From: Cellulomonas xylanilytica
GTDB lineage: Bacteria > Actinomycetota > Actinomycetes > Actinomycetales > Cellulomonadaceae
Direction: 5' to 3'
Assembly (NCBI RefSeq): GCF_007989805.1
Contig: NZ_BJUB01000013.1
Location: 85,498-149,497, forward strand
DNA length: 64,000 bases
Position numbers and translations under genes: made by a program
Notes under the pieces: model-generated
Told to the model about the DNA's origin: nothing
The model's input: the letters and a program-made list of their open reading frames with translations, nothing else
The model's database searches: none
Shown: piece after piece, positions 30,355 to 41,716 of the stretch
How positions within the stretch are numbered: the stretch's first letter is position 1
Layout: every line of letters starts with the position of its first letter

Positions 30355-31001
30355 GGGTCGTGGTCGTCGACGACGACCCGCTGGTCCGCGCCGGGCTGCG
30401 GATGATCCTGGGCGGTGCGCCGGACCTGGACGTCGTGGGCGAGGCGGTCGACGGCCAGGACGCGATGGACGTGGTCGCGCGCGAGCTCCCCGACGTCGTG
30501 CTGATGGACATCCGGATGCCACGGATGGACGGCCTGGCGGCGACCCGGCGGCTCAAGGAGCGCGGTTCGACCGCCCGGATCATCGTGCTGACGACGTTCG
30601 ACACGGACGAGATGGTGCTGACCGCCCTCCAGCTCGGTGCCGCAGGGTTCCTGCTCAAGGACACCGCCCCGGCCGACCTGGTGGTCGCCGTGCGGCGCGT
30701 CGCGCTGGGCGAGCCGATGCTGTCTCCGAGCGTGACCACCCAGCTGATCGCCGCGGTGACCCGACCGTCCGACGACGGACGTCGGCGCAAGGCACGCACC
30801 CTGCTGGCGCGACTCACGGAACGCGAGCGGGAGGTGGCCGACGCGGTGAGCGCCGGGATGACGAACACGGAGATCGCCCGGTCGCTGCACCTGGGCGTCG
30901 CGACGGTGAAGACGCACGTGGGCAGCGTGTTCACCAAGCTGGAGGTGACCAACCGCGTGCAGGTGGCCCGCTACGTGCACGACGCGGCGGACGACCGCTA
31001 G
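30342..31001 (+). CDS. NarL/LuxR-type response regulator
   Basis: A 219-residue DNA-binding response regulator. The receiver domain has the acidic pocket DDD at 10-12, the phosphorylation site Asp56 in LMDIRMP, Thr in LTTF and Lys in LLKD. The LuxR helix-turn-helix at about 150-205 has LTEREREVADAVSAGMTNTEIA and HLGVATVKTHVGSVFTKL. The start is GTG inside the 3' end of the kinase, so the two are coupled. Confidence 0.94.
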   Translation: MAGVRVVVVDDDPLVRAGLRMILGGAPDLDVVGEAVDGQDAMDVVARELPDVVLMDIRMPRMDGLAATRRLKERGSTARIIVLTTFDTDEMVLTALQLGAAGFLLKDTAPADLVVAVRRVALGEPMLSPSVTTQLIAAVTRPSDDGRRRKARTLLARLTEREREVADAVSAGMTNTEIARSLHLGVATVKTHVGSVFTKLEVTNRVQVARYVHDAADDR

Positions 31002-31013
31002 GAGGGCGCCGGC

Positions 31014-31718
31014 TCACCGCTCCAGCGCGCGGCCGCCGCTGGCGGACATCGTGCGCTCCGAGACGGCGATGTCGGCGCGGGCACCTGCGGCTGCACCGGC
31101 CGCCCAGCCGCGGCCGGACAGCCGACGCGTCGTGCGGCGCAGGTCGGGGAAGGCGTCGGCCACGGCGGTGTCGACGTCACTGTCCCGGGCGGCCAGGACG
31201 AGGGCGCTCGACGTGCCCTCGGTCTCCGCCACGACGAGCACCTCGGCGTAGAACTGACGGAGGCGATCGGCGACCGTCGCGGCGAAGCCGGCGGCGAACG
31301 TCCGCTTGTCGCTCACGGCGCCGCCGTGCCGGTACATCTCCGCCAGCAGCTGCGGCTCGAGCGACGCGACGAGGACGGCCGCCATCGACATGTCCGAGGC
31401 GAACCCGAACGCGACGAACTCGGTGACGCCGTCGCGCCGCAGCCGCACCGGCCGGCAGCCGAACGCGCGGTAGACGGCGTTGCGCAGCTCGATCCGGTCC
31501 GCCACCCACGACCCCGTGACGTGCACCTGCGTGCGGACCGGCTGACGGGCGCTCTCGCTCGTCATGCGGGCCGCGGCCTCGTCGATGCTGTGCCGGAGCA
31601 TGAGCTTCTCCGCACGGACCCGCGCGAGCTCGCGCTCCGGCTGGTGGGGCGAGCCGCCGTCCGCGATCGCCAGCAGGGTGCGGATCAGCGCGAGCGTCTC
31701 GTCGGGTGACTTGGGCAC
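31014..31718 (-). CDS. DUF2786-domain protein
   Basis: The N-terminal ~45 residues (ALIRTLLAIADGGSPHQPER, then ELARVRAEKLMLRHSIDEA) match DUF2786, a short helical domain seen in proteins from bacteria and phages. The remaining ~190 residues are helical and of unknown role. It is 234 aa with no signal or membrane segments, and it is convergent with the response regulator. Confidence 0.75.
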   Translation of the reverse strand: MPKSPDETLALIRTLLAIADGGSPHQPERELARVRAEKLMLRHSIDEAAARMTSESARQPVRTQVHVTGSWVADRIELRNAVYRAFGCRPVRLRRDGVTEFVAFGFASDMSMAAVLVASLEPQLLAEMYRHGGAVSDKRTFAAGFAATVADRLRQFYAEVLVVAETEGTSSALVLAARDSDVDTAVADAFPDLRRTTRRLSGRGWAAGAAAGARADIAVSERTMSASGGRALER

Positions 31719-31778
31719 GGCTGCTCCTGGGTTCGTGGCGGAGCGGCCACGGTAGGGGCAGGCACCGACACGCGCCCG

Positions 31779-32426
31779 TCAGATGCCGAGCTGGTCCCGG
31801 GCCCCGACGACCCCGTCCATGCTGACGTCGAGCCGGAGGTCGTCGGGCCGGGCGTCCCAGGCGGCACGGTCGAGCGCGTACCGCCGGCTGACGGCCGGCC
31901 TGCCCTCGCGCGCGAGGATCTCCGTGCCGTTCTCCGCGTAGCCGATGCGGCGGGTCACCCCGTTCGACGCGGCGTTGTCGTCGAACGCGCTGGTGGTCGC
32001 GCGCAGGCCGTCGAACCCCTCGAAGAACAGGTGCAGGACCATCAGCCGCATCCGCGTGCCGACGCCCTGCCCGTGGTGCCGCAGGCCGAGCCACGACCCG
32101 GTCTCCGCGGTGCGCGTGACCCCGAACGCGTGCGCCATGAGCGACTGCGTGCCCAGCACCTCCCCGTCGCGCACCACGGCGAGCTCGAGGTTCCACTTCT
32201 CCGGCGAGACGGACGCCCGCGCGCCCCACTGGTAGGCGAGGACGCTGCGGGCCACCTCGACCGGCGTGCCGCGGGTCCAGGAAACGGTGAACGGCATCAG
32301 CTCGGGAGCGTGCACGCCGTCGGCGGCGAGCAGGGCGAGCGCGCGGACGTCGGCGTCGTCCATGTACCGCAGCTCGAGGTCGCCGCTGCGCACGCGGAGG
32401 GCTGCCAGGGGCCAGAGGTCGTCCAT
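31779..32426 (-). CDS. GNAT-family N-acetyltransferase
   Basis: A 215-residue acetyltransferase of the RimJ/RimL type. The segment VVRDGEVLGTQSLMAHAFGV is followed by ETGSWLGLRHHGQGVGTRMR, which contains the acetyl-CoA pyrophosphate loop QGVGT, and FDGLRATTSAFDDNAASNGVTRR is the usual late motif. The substrate cannot be told. It is divergent from the ABC transporter genes. Confidence 0.88.
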   Translation of the reverse strand: MDDLWPLAALRVRSGDLELRYMDDADVRALALLAADGVHAPELMPFTVSWTRGTPVEVARSVLAYQWGARASVSPEKWNLELAVVRDGEVLGTQSLMAHAFGVTRTAETGSWLGLRHHGQGVGTRMRLMVLHLFFEGFDGLRATTSAFDDNAASNGVTRRIGYAENGTEILAREGRPAVSRRYALDRAAWDARPDDLRLDVSMDGVVGARDQLGI

Positions 32427-32510
32427 CGCTGCAGGCTCCCGGTCCCCGCTGCCCGGGTCAACCGGATTGCGCTCGGAGTCTGTCGGCAGTCTCGTCTAGG
32501 TTTGACCGCT

Positions 32511-33437
32511 GTGACCGCACCCGTCATCGCCGCCCACGGCCTCACCAAGCGCTTCGGCGACTTCACCGCCGTCGACGGCATCGACTTCGAGGTCCCGCCC
32601 GGTGAGTCGTTCGGCCTGCTCGGCCCCAACGGTGCAGGCAAGTCCACGACGATGCGCATGATCGGCGCGGTGTCGCAGCGCACGGCCGGGGACCTGACCG
32701 TCCTCGGCCTGGACCCGGACTCGCACGGGCCGGAGATCCGGTCGCTGCTCGGGGTGGTGCCGCAGGAGGACAACCTCGACACCGAGCTCCGCGTGCGGGA
32801 CAACCTCATCGTCTACGGCCGGTACTTCGGCATCCCGCGGTCGGTGTGCGCGACGCGGGCCGACGAGCTCCTGGGCTTCGCGCAGCTGGAGGAGAAGCGA
32901 AACGCCAAGGTCGACGACCTGTCCGGCGGCATGAAGCGGCGGCTGACCATCGCCCGCGCGCTCATCAACGAGCCTCGCATCCTCATGCTCGACGAGCCGA
33001 CGACCGGGCTGGACCCGCAGGCCCGGCACGTGCTGTGGGACCGGCTGTTCCGGCTCAAGGAGCGCGGCACCACCCTGGTGCTCACCACGCACTACATGGA
33101 CGAGGCCGAGCAGCTGTGCGACCGGCTGGTGGTGGTCGACAAGGGACGGATCATGGCCGAGGGCAGCCCGTCGGCGCTGATCCGGCAGTACTCGACGCGC
33201 GAGGTGGTGGAGCTGCGCTTCGGGTCGGAGCGCAACGCGGAGGCGGCGACGCGGATGGCCGGGCTGGTGGAGCGGATCGAGGTGCTCCCCGACCGGGTGC
33301 TGCTGTACGCCGAGGACGGCGAGGCGGTGCTGGAGCGCGTGACCGACCTCGGTCTGCACCCGACCACGTCGCTGGTCCGGCGCTCCAGCCTGGAGGACGT
33401 GTTCCTGCGGCTCACCGGGCGGAGCCTGATCGAATGA
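32511..33437 (+). CDS. ABC transporter ATP-binding protein (DrrA/NodI type)
   Basis: Drives an exporter with the next two genes. The 308-residue protein has Walker A GPNGAGKST (about 44-52), Q-loop VVPQEDNLD, signature LSGGMKRRL, Walker B ILMLDEPTTGLDPQ, and the H-loop TTHYMDEAEQL, followed by the C-terminal extension of drug-resistance/NodI-type ATPases. GTG 32511 is chosen because the frame upstream is a shadow of the GNAT gene. TAGGTT at 32497-32502 lies only eight bases upstream, so the transcript may be leaderless. Confidence 0.93.
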   Translation: MTAPVIAAHGLTKRFGDFTAVDGIDFEVPPGESFGLLGPNGAGKSTTMRMIGAVSQRTAGDLTVLGLDPDSHGPEIRSLLGVVPQEDNLDTELRVRDNLIVYGRYFGIPRSVCATRADELLGFAQLEEKRNAKVDDLSGGMKRRLTIARALINEPRILMLDEPTTGLDPQARHVLWDRLFRLKERGTTLVLTTHYMDEAEQLCDRLVVVDKGRIMAEGSPSALIRQYSTREVVELRFGSERNAEAATRMAGLVERIEVLPDRVLLYAEDGEAVLERVTDLGLHPTTSLVRRSSLEDVFLRLTGRSLIE

Positions 33438-34270
33438 CGACGACCCTGCCCGAGGCGGCCGTCGAGGCCGCCGCCCGACCACGGCGGTTCGGCGCCTGGT
33501 ACATCGCGGAGCACCAGCTGCGCGGCATGAAGGCCTACGGCTGGACGATCGTGGCCGGCAGCGTCGGCAACCCGCTGCTCTACCTGCTGGGCATCGGCCT
33601 GGGCCTCGCGGCGTTCCTGGACCAGCCCATCGCGTCCGGTGCCGACGGCCTCGTGGACTACGTGTGGTTCGTGGCGCCGGCGCTCCTGGCGACCGCCGCG
33701 GTGACGGTCGCGATGGACGAGTTCACGTTCGTCATCATGGCGGGGTTCAAGTGGCGCCGGATCTTCTGGGGCATGAACGCCTCGCCGATCGCGCCCCAGC
33801 AGGTCGCCGCGGGCCTCGTGATCTCCGTCGTGCTGCGGATGCTGTTCACCTGCACGATCTACTACCTGCTGATCCTTGCGTTCGGTGCCGTGGGCGACCC
33901 GCTGACCGGGGCCCTCATGCCGCTGGTCGGGGTGCTGGGCGGGCTCGCCTTCGGGCTGCCGCTGATGGCGTTCTCGGCAGGGCTGACGGAGGACAAGGGG
34001 CAGTTCGCGCTGGTCAACCGCTTCATCTTCACGCCGCTCTTCCTGTTCTCGGGCACCTTCTTCCCGCTGGCCACCCTGCCCACGTGGCTGCAGTGGATCG
34101 GGTGGATCTCGCCCATCTGGCACGCGAGCGAGATCGGCCGGACGCTCTCGTACGGCTCGCCGCCGGGCGCGTGGCCCGTCGGCTGGCACCTGGTGGTCCT
34201 CGTCGTGCTCGCCGTCGTCGGCTGGTTCATGGCGCGGCGCGTGTTCGTGAGGAGGCTCCGGGCCGGATGA
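33434..34270 (+). CDS. ABC-2 type transporter permease 1
   Basis: A 278-residue permease with six membrane segments, starting four bases inside the end of the ATPase gene (ATGA). It carries the ABC-2 family segment around FLFSGTFFPLATLPTWLQWIGWISPIWHASEI. Together with the next gene it forms a heterodimeric exporter similar in layout to the daunorubicin DrrAB or NodIJ type; the substrate is unknown. Confidence 0.9.
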   Translation: MTTTLPEAAVEAAARPRRFGAWYIAEHQLRGMKAYGWTIVAGSVGNPLLYLLGIGLGLAAFLDQPIASGADGLVDYVWFVAPALLATAAVTVAMDEFTFVIMAGFKWRRIFWGMNASPIAPQQVAAGLVISVVLRMLFTCTIYYLLILAFGAVGDPLTGALMPLVGVLGGLAFGLPLMAFSAGLTEDKGQFALVNRFIFTPLFLFSGTFFPLATLPTWLQWIGWISPIWHASEIGRTLSYGSPPGAWPVGWHLVVLVVLAVVGWFMARRVFVRRLRAG

Positions 34271-35085
34271 GCGCCACGACCACCGAACCGGCCCACAAGG
34301 CCACGATCAGCTCGCTGTACGCGCGCAACGCGCGGTCCGTCGTCGCGCGCGGGCTCAAGGCGACCAAGAGCACCAACTGGGTCATCGTGCTGTCCGGCTT
34401 CTTCGAGCCGGTGTTCTTCCTGCTGGCCATGGGCCTCGGGCTGGGCACGTTCATCGGCGACGTCGAGCTGCCGAACGGCACGTCCGTCTCCTATGCGGCC
34501 TTCATCGCGCCGGCCCTCCTCGCGGTCTCCGCCATGAACGGCGCGGTGTACGACTCGACGTGGAACGTCTTCTTCAAGATGCACTTCGGCAAGCTCTACG
34601 ACGGGATGCTCGCCACGTCGCTGGGCCCGCTCGACGTGGCCTTCGGTGAGATCACCTACGCGCTCCTGCGCGGAGGCGTCTACGCCATCGGGTTCCTCAC
34701 GGTCATGCAGGTCATGGGGCTCAACCTGGCCTGGACCGCCGCCCTGGCGATTCCCGCGGTCCTGCTCGTCGCGTTCGGGTTCGCCAGCGTCGGGATGGCC
34801 GTCACCAGCTACATGAAGACCTTCCAGCAGATGGACTGGATCAACTTCGTGATGCTGCCGATGTTCCTGTTCTCGGCCACGTTCTACCCGATCACGGTGT
34901 ACCCGGGCTGGATCCAGGGCCTCATCAAGGCGCTGCCGCTGTGGCACGCCGTGGAGCTGGTCCGCGGCCTGACCCTCGGGGTCCTCGACGGCTCGATGCT
35001 CACGCACGTGGCGTACTTCGTGGTCATGATCGGGCTGGGGCTGGCGTTCACGACCGTCCGGCTACGCGCTCTGTTCCTGGACTGA
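34267..35085 (+). CDS. ABC-2 type transporter permease 2
   Basis: A 272-residue permease, again overlapping the preceding stop by 4 bp. Six membrane segments and the ABC-2 motif FLFSATFYPITVYPGWIQGLIKALPLWHAVEL mark it as a paralogue of the previous gene. The three genes form one translationally coupled operon. Confidence 0.9.
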   Translation: MSATTTEPAHKATISSLYARNARSVVARGLKATKSTNWVIVLSGFFEPVFFLLAMGLGLGTFIGDVELPNGTSVSYAAFIAPALLAVSAMNGAVYDSTWNVFFKMHFGKLYDGMLATSLGPLDVAFGEITYALLRGGVYAIGFLTVMQVMGLNLAWTAALAIPAVLLVAFGFASVGMAVTSYMKTFQQMDWINFVMLPMFLFSATFYPITVYPGWIQGLIKALPLWHAVELVRGLTLGVLDGSMLTHVAYFVVMIGLGLAFTTVRLRALFLD

Positions 35086-35096
35086 CCACATGGTGA

Positions 35097-35117
35097 GACA
35101 CGTGTCCGGTGTAGGAT
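35097..35117 (+). promoter_or_regulatory. palindrome and -10 element before hisH-like gene
   Basis: GACACGTGTC (35097-35106) is a perfect 10-bp palindrome; TAGGAT (35112-35117) ends seven bases before the GTG of the hisH-like gene. The palindrome would overlap the -35/-10 spacer and could be a repressor site. The transcript may be leaderless, although AGGA within TAGGAT could also act as a ribosome-binding site. Confidence 0.4.
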
Positions 35118-35124
35118 CGGGCAA

Positions 35125-35760
35125 GTGATCGGGATCATCGACTACCGCACCGGTAATTCACAGAGCATTTCTTATGCACTCGAACATCTCGGTGTCCCGC
35201 ACGCGCTCGTGGCCAAGCCGGGCGAGTGCGACGAGGTCGACAGGTACATCCTCCCGGGCGTCGGTGCCGCGGGCGTGACCATGGAGTCGCTGGCCCAGGA
35301 GGGCTGGATCGACCACCTGAACGAGAAGATCCTGGGCGATGGCCAGCCGTTTCTCGGTGTGTGCGTCGGGCTCCAGGTGCTCTTCGAGCACTCGGCCGAG
35401 GGCGACGTCGAGTGCCTCGGCTGGATCAAGGGCAGCGTCCACGAGTTCGACCGGTCGCAGGTCCGGGTGCCGCACATGGGCTGGAACAATGTCGAGGTCC
35501 GCGGCGACCACCCGTTCTCGCGGTCATTCACGCCGGACGGTTACTACTATTTCGTGAATTCCTATTTCGCACGCCCCACCGACGACGTGTCGTTGGTCGG
35601 CGTGACGACGTACGGCCAGGAGTTCGCCGCCGCGGTGGCGCACAAGAACATCATGGCGACGCAGTTCCACACCGAGAAGAGCGCGCGCGCCGGCCTCCAG
35701 GTGCTCAAGGCGTTCTGCGACCTGGACGTCAACGACCTGAAGGATCTCGATGCTCGCTAA
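35125..35760 (+). CDS. HisH-like glutamine amidotransferase subunit
   Basis: Class I glutaminase subunit of the HisH family, which feeds ammonia to its HisF partner. In 211 residues it has the oxyanion region PGVGAAG, the nucleophile Cys80 in GVCVGLQ, and His182/Glu184 in TQFHTEKS (usually QFHPEKS), so glutaminase chemistry looks intact. Parts of the gene, such as 35150-35200 and 35520-35570, are visibly less GC-rich than the neighbours, suggesting transfer. It overlaps hisF by 11 bp. No other histidine genes are nearby, which argues against an ordinary his-operon role. Confidence 0.85.
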   Translation: MIGIIDYRTGNSQSISYALEHLGVPHALVAKPGECDEVDRYILPGVGAAGVTMESLAQEGWIDHLNEKILGDGQPFLGVCVGLQVLFEHSAEGDVECLGWIKGSVHEFDRSQVRVPHMGWNNVEVRGDHPFSRSFTPDGYYYFVNSYFARPTDDVSLVGVTTYGQEFAAAVAHKNIMATQFHTEKSARAGLQVLKAFCDLDVNDLKDLDAR

Positions 35761-36547
35761 CCGGCTGATCGCCTGCTTCGACGTCAAGGACGGGCGAGTG
35801 ACGAAGGCGCAGCAGTTCCAGGACAACATCGACGTGGGGGACCCGGCCGAGCTGGCCGATCGGCTGTACCACGAGGACGTCGACGAGATCGTCATCTACG
35901 ACATCATGGCCAGCGCCCAGAAGCGCCAGATCGACCTCGCGATGATCCGCAGGGCCGCGCACCGCACGTTCGTGCCGCTGACGGTCGGCGGCGGAATCCG
36001 GCACCTCGAGGACATGCACGAGGTGCTGCGGGCCGGTGCGGAGAAGATCAGCATCGACTCGATGGCGGTGCGCAACCCGCAGATCATCACGGAGGGGTCG
36101 GTCGAGTTCGGCCGGCAGTGCATCGTGCTCAGCATGCAGGTCAAGCGCGTGGAGAAGACCGCGACGATCCCCAGCGGCTACGAGATCGCCATCGACGGCG
36201 CGCGCACGTACACCGGGATGGACGCGGTGGAGTGGGCCAGGCGGGGGCAGGACCTCGGCGCCGGCGAGATCGTGGTGAACAGCATCGACCGCGACGGCAC
36301 CGGCTCCGGGTACGACCTCGACATCACGCAGCAGATCACCGAGGCGGTGTCGCTGCCGGTCATCGCGTCGGGCGGTGCCGGCCTGGTCAGCCACGTCGCG
36401 GACGCGTTCCGCATCGGCGCCACGGGGGCGATCACCAGCTCGATGCTCTACTCGCCCCGCGTCGAGCACACCCTCACGGTCGGGGAGATGAAGGCGCAGC
36501 TCGGGGAGCTGGGCGAGCGCGTCCGTCCGGTGCACAGCGCCGACTGA
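35750..36547 (+). CDS. HisF-like cyclase subunit lacking catalytic Asp130
   Basis: A 265-residue TIM barrel of the HisF family. It keeps LIACFDVKDGRV with catalytic Asp11, the phosphate-binding VGGGIRHLED and VIASGGAGLVSH loops and SIDRDGTGSGYD. The second catalytic aspartate, Asp130 of canonical HisF (in AIDAKR), is replaced: here the segment reads LSMQVKRV with Gln130 (codon 36137-36139). Canonical imidazole-glycerol-phosphate synthases need both aspartates. Together with the orphan location this suggests a different acceptor for HisH-derived ammonia, as in HisH2/HisF2 pairs of sugar amidation. That function is inference. Confidence 0.85.
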   Translation: MLANRLIACFDVKDGRVTKAQQFQDNIDVGDPAELADRLYHEDVDEIVIYDIMASAQKRQIDLAMIRRAAHRTFVPLTVGGGIRHLEDMHEVLRAGAEKISIDSMAVRNPQIITEGSVEFGRQCIVLSMQVKRVEKTATIPSGYEIAIDGARTYTGMDAVEWARRGQDLGAGEIVVNSIDRDGTGSGYDLDITQQITEAVSLPVIASGGAGLVSHVADAFRIGATGAITSSMLYSPRVEHTLTVGEMKAQLGELGERVRPVHSAD

Positions 36548-36601
36548 CACGACGCGCACGCCTGTCGTCGTGCGGCCCGTGCGAGCGACCACCGCGCACA
36601 C

Positions 36602-36642
36602 CGAAGGGCGCCCACCCCGGTCAGCGGGGTGAGCGCCCTTCG
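36602..36642. terminator. bidirectional terminator between hisF-like gene and cenB-like gene
   Basis: CGAAGGGCGC and GCGCCCTTCG, plus inner CACCCC/GGGGTG, form a long stem between convergent genes, 54 bp after the hisF stop. Confidence 0.85.
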
Positions 36643-36661
36643 TCGTCGCGGTCGCCTCAGG

Positions 36662-39925
<3,264 letters not shown>

Positions 39926-39940
39926 TCAGAGGGTCAACGG

Positions 39941-39954
39941 CCAAAACGTTTCGG
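39941..39954. promoter_or_regulatory. LacI-type operator-like palindrome upstream of cenB-like gene
   Basis: CCAAAACGTTTCGG (complement CCGAAACGTTTTGG) is a near-perfect palindrome centred on CG, about 125 bp before the cenB start. It resembles the elements at 23894 and 61534. Confidence 0.55.
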
Positions 39955-39963
39955 TAGACGACG

Positions 39964-39994
39964 ACGGCCCCCGGACCAGCGGTCCGGGGGCCGT
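39964..39994 (-). terminator. terminator of LEA-like gene
   Basis: ACGGCCCCCGGACC and GGTCCGGGGGCCGT form a perfect 14-bp stem with a 3-base loop just after the stop at 40009 on the minus strand. Confidence 0.85.
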
Positions 39995-40008
39995 GCGGCG
40001 TTCGTGCG

Positions 40009-40962
40009 TCAGAGCGGCCTGTCACCCTGCTCGAGGTCCCGCACCGGGTCCGGGACAGGGTCGACGACCGGGCCGGCGTCGGGGTCCACGACCACCGGGT
40101 CGGTCGGGGCGCCCGCGGGCTTCGCCCGGCGCGTGGTGGCCTTCTTGGCGGCGTCCGTGGCACCCGCGACCTTCTCCTTGGCCGCGTCGGTGGCCTCCGA
40201 CACCTTCTCGCTGGCGTCCGCGACCTTCTCCTTGGCGGCGTCCGTCGCTGCCGTGACCTTCTCGGCGGCCTTGCGGGTGGCGTCCCGGCCCTTGGCGACG
40301 GCACTGCCCGCCGCCTCCCCGACCGCGTCGGCCGCGTCACCGACGCGCCCGTGCGTGGACCCGGCGGGCGTCGGCTCCCACGGCTCGGCCCACGGGTCGA
40401 CGCTCGAGCGCGAACGCGTCCACGCCGCGACCCCTGCGCCGATGCCCACGAGGGCGGCGAGCAGCCAGAAGACCTTCGCGCCCGTGTGCTTCTTCTTGCC
40501 CGACGCCGCCTCCGCCGCGACGGCGAGGGCGGCCGCCTTGCTCTTGCCACCCTTCGCAGCGCTGTCGGCAGCCTGCTCGACCGCTGCACCGGCCCGGACC
40601 GCGGCCTCGTTCATCGCGGCCACGAGCTTGGGCAGCAGGTCGTCGACCAGCTTGTCGTGGGCCGTGTCGATGGCGGGCGAGACCCTCTCGGCGGCGATCT
40701 CCACCTTGGGGGCGGCTGCCTTCACGCTCTCCTTGTACAGGTGCTCCACCCGCGGCAGCAGCCAGTCGATGGCCTGCTCGACCTTCGGGGTGGTCCAGTC
40801 CTTGGCCTGGGAGGCAGCGTCCCCGGCCTTCGACGCGGCGGTCCCTGCGGTCTCCTTCGCCACCTTCGCGGCGTCTGCGAGCGTCGCGCCCAGGTCGGCC
40901 GCCTGGTCCTTCAGCTTCTCCGTGTCGACGTCGATCTTGGGGCGGCTCTTCGTGAACGGCAT
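40009..40962 (-). CDS. LEA-like/apolipoprotein-like membrane protein
   Basis: A 317-residue protein of unknown function. From residue 12 to 170 it is an amphipathic, Ala/Lys/Asp/Glu-rich helix region; one membrane segment follows (about 182-202, AKVFWLLAALVGIGAGVAAW), then a second amphipathic region (about 222-290) built from 11-residue-type repeats such as ATDAAKEKVADASEKVSE. Such repeats occur in late-embryogenesis-abundant and apolipoprotein-like proteins tied to desiccation or membrane binding. The tail is Pro/Asp-rich. Start chosen at the ATG preceding PFTKSRPKIDVD. It is divergent from the cyclophilin. Confidence 0.75.
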   Translation of the reverse strand: MPFTKSRPKIDVDTEKLKDQAADLGATLADAAKVAKETAGTAASKAGDAASQAKDWTTPKVEQAIDWLLPRVEHLYKESVKAAAPKVEIAAERVSPAIDTAHDKLVDDLLPKLVAAMNEAAVRAGAAVEQAADSAAKGGKSKAAALAVAAEAASGKKKHTGAKVFWLLAALVGIGAGVAAWTRSRSSVDPWAEPWEPTPAGSTHGRVGDAADAVGEAAGSAVAKGRDATRKAAEKVTAATDAAKEKVADASEKVSEATDAAKEKVAGATDAAKKATTRRAKPAGAPTDPVVVDPDAGPVVDPVPDPVRDLEQGDRPL

Positions 40963-41103
40963 TCTCGGCTCCCGGCTCGTCGGCTGCACTGGACTCCCAC
41001 TCTGCCACCGCGCACGCCGTGGCGCAGTGCCTGTGGCCTGCGTACCTGTGTGATTGCTGCGTTCGGCCGGTGGCCCGACGGGGCAGCGTGCGAGACTTCT
41101 CGC

Positions 41104-41643
41104 ATGTTTGCGACCCTCCACACGACCGCCGGCGACATCCGGATCGAGCTGTACCCGAACCACGCGCCCCGCACGGTCCAGAACTTCACCGGGCTGGCCA
41201 CGGGATCGACGCCGTGGACGGACCCGACCACCGGGGAGGAGCGGACCGACCCGCTGTACAACGGTGTCGTGTTCCACCGCGTGATCTCCGGCTTCATGAT
41301 CCAGGGCGGGGACCCGCTGGGCACCGGTCGCGGCGGCCCGGGCTACACGTTCGACGACGAGATCCACCCCGAGCTGTCGTTCAACGAGCCCTACCTCCTC
41401 GCCATGGCGAACGCCGGCAAGCGTCTCGACCCCACGACCGGCAAGGTCGGCGGCACCAACGGCTCGCAGTTCTTCATCTCGGTCGCCCCGACCGAGTGGC
41501 TCAACGGCAAGCACACGATCTTCGGCAAGGTCGCCGACGACGAGAGCCGCGCCGTGGTCGACGCCATCGAGAGCACGCGCGTCCGTCCCGGCGACCGTCC
41601 CGTCGAGGACATCGTCATCAACTCGATCACCATCGAGGACTGA
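41104..41643 (+). CDS. Peptidyl-prolyl cis-trans isomerase (cyclophilin)
   Basis: Cytosolic cyclophilin of 179 residues. FHRVISGFMIQGGDPLGTG contains the catalytic Arg and the Phe-Met-Gln segment; NGSQFFIS and GKHTIFGKV are the other family motifs. The same gene adjoins the pknB cluster in many actinobacteria. ATG 41104 is used because the frame upstream is a shadow of the LEA-like gene. Confidence 0.94.
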   Translation: MFATLHTTAGDIRIELYPNHAPRTVQNFTGLATGSTPWTDPTTGEERTDPLYNGVVFHRVISGFMIQGGDPLGTGRGGPGYTFDDEIHPELSFNEPYLLAMANAGKRLDPTTGKVGGTNGSQFFISVAPTEWLNGKHTIFGKVADDESRAVVDAIESTRVRPGDRPVEDIVINSITIED

Positions 41644-41716
41644 GACCGCCATCAGCTCGACTCCCGACCAGGGCGCGCCGGTCGCGCCGCCGGTCTGCCC
41701 TCGCCACCCCGACCGG

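Noticed and set aside
35125..36547. Ordinary histidine-biosynthesis hisH and hisF
   Set aside because: No other his genes lie nearby and Asp130 of HisF is replaced by Gln, so gene symbols were not assigned.
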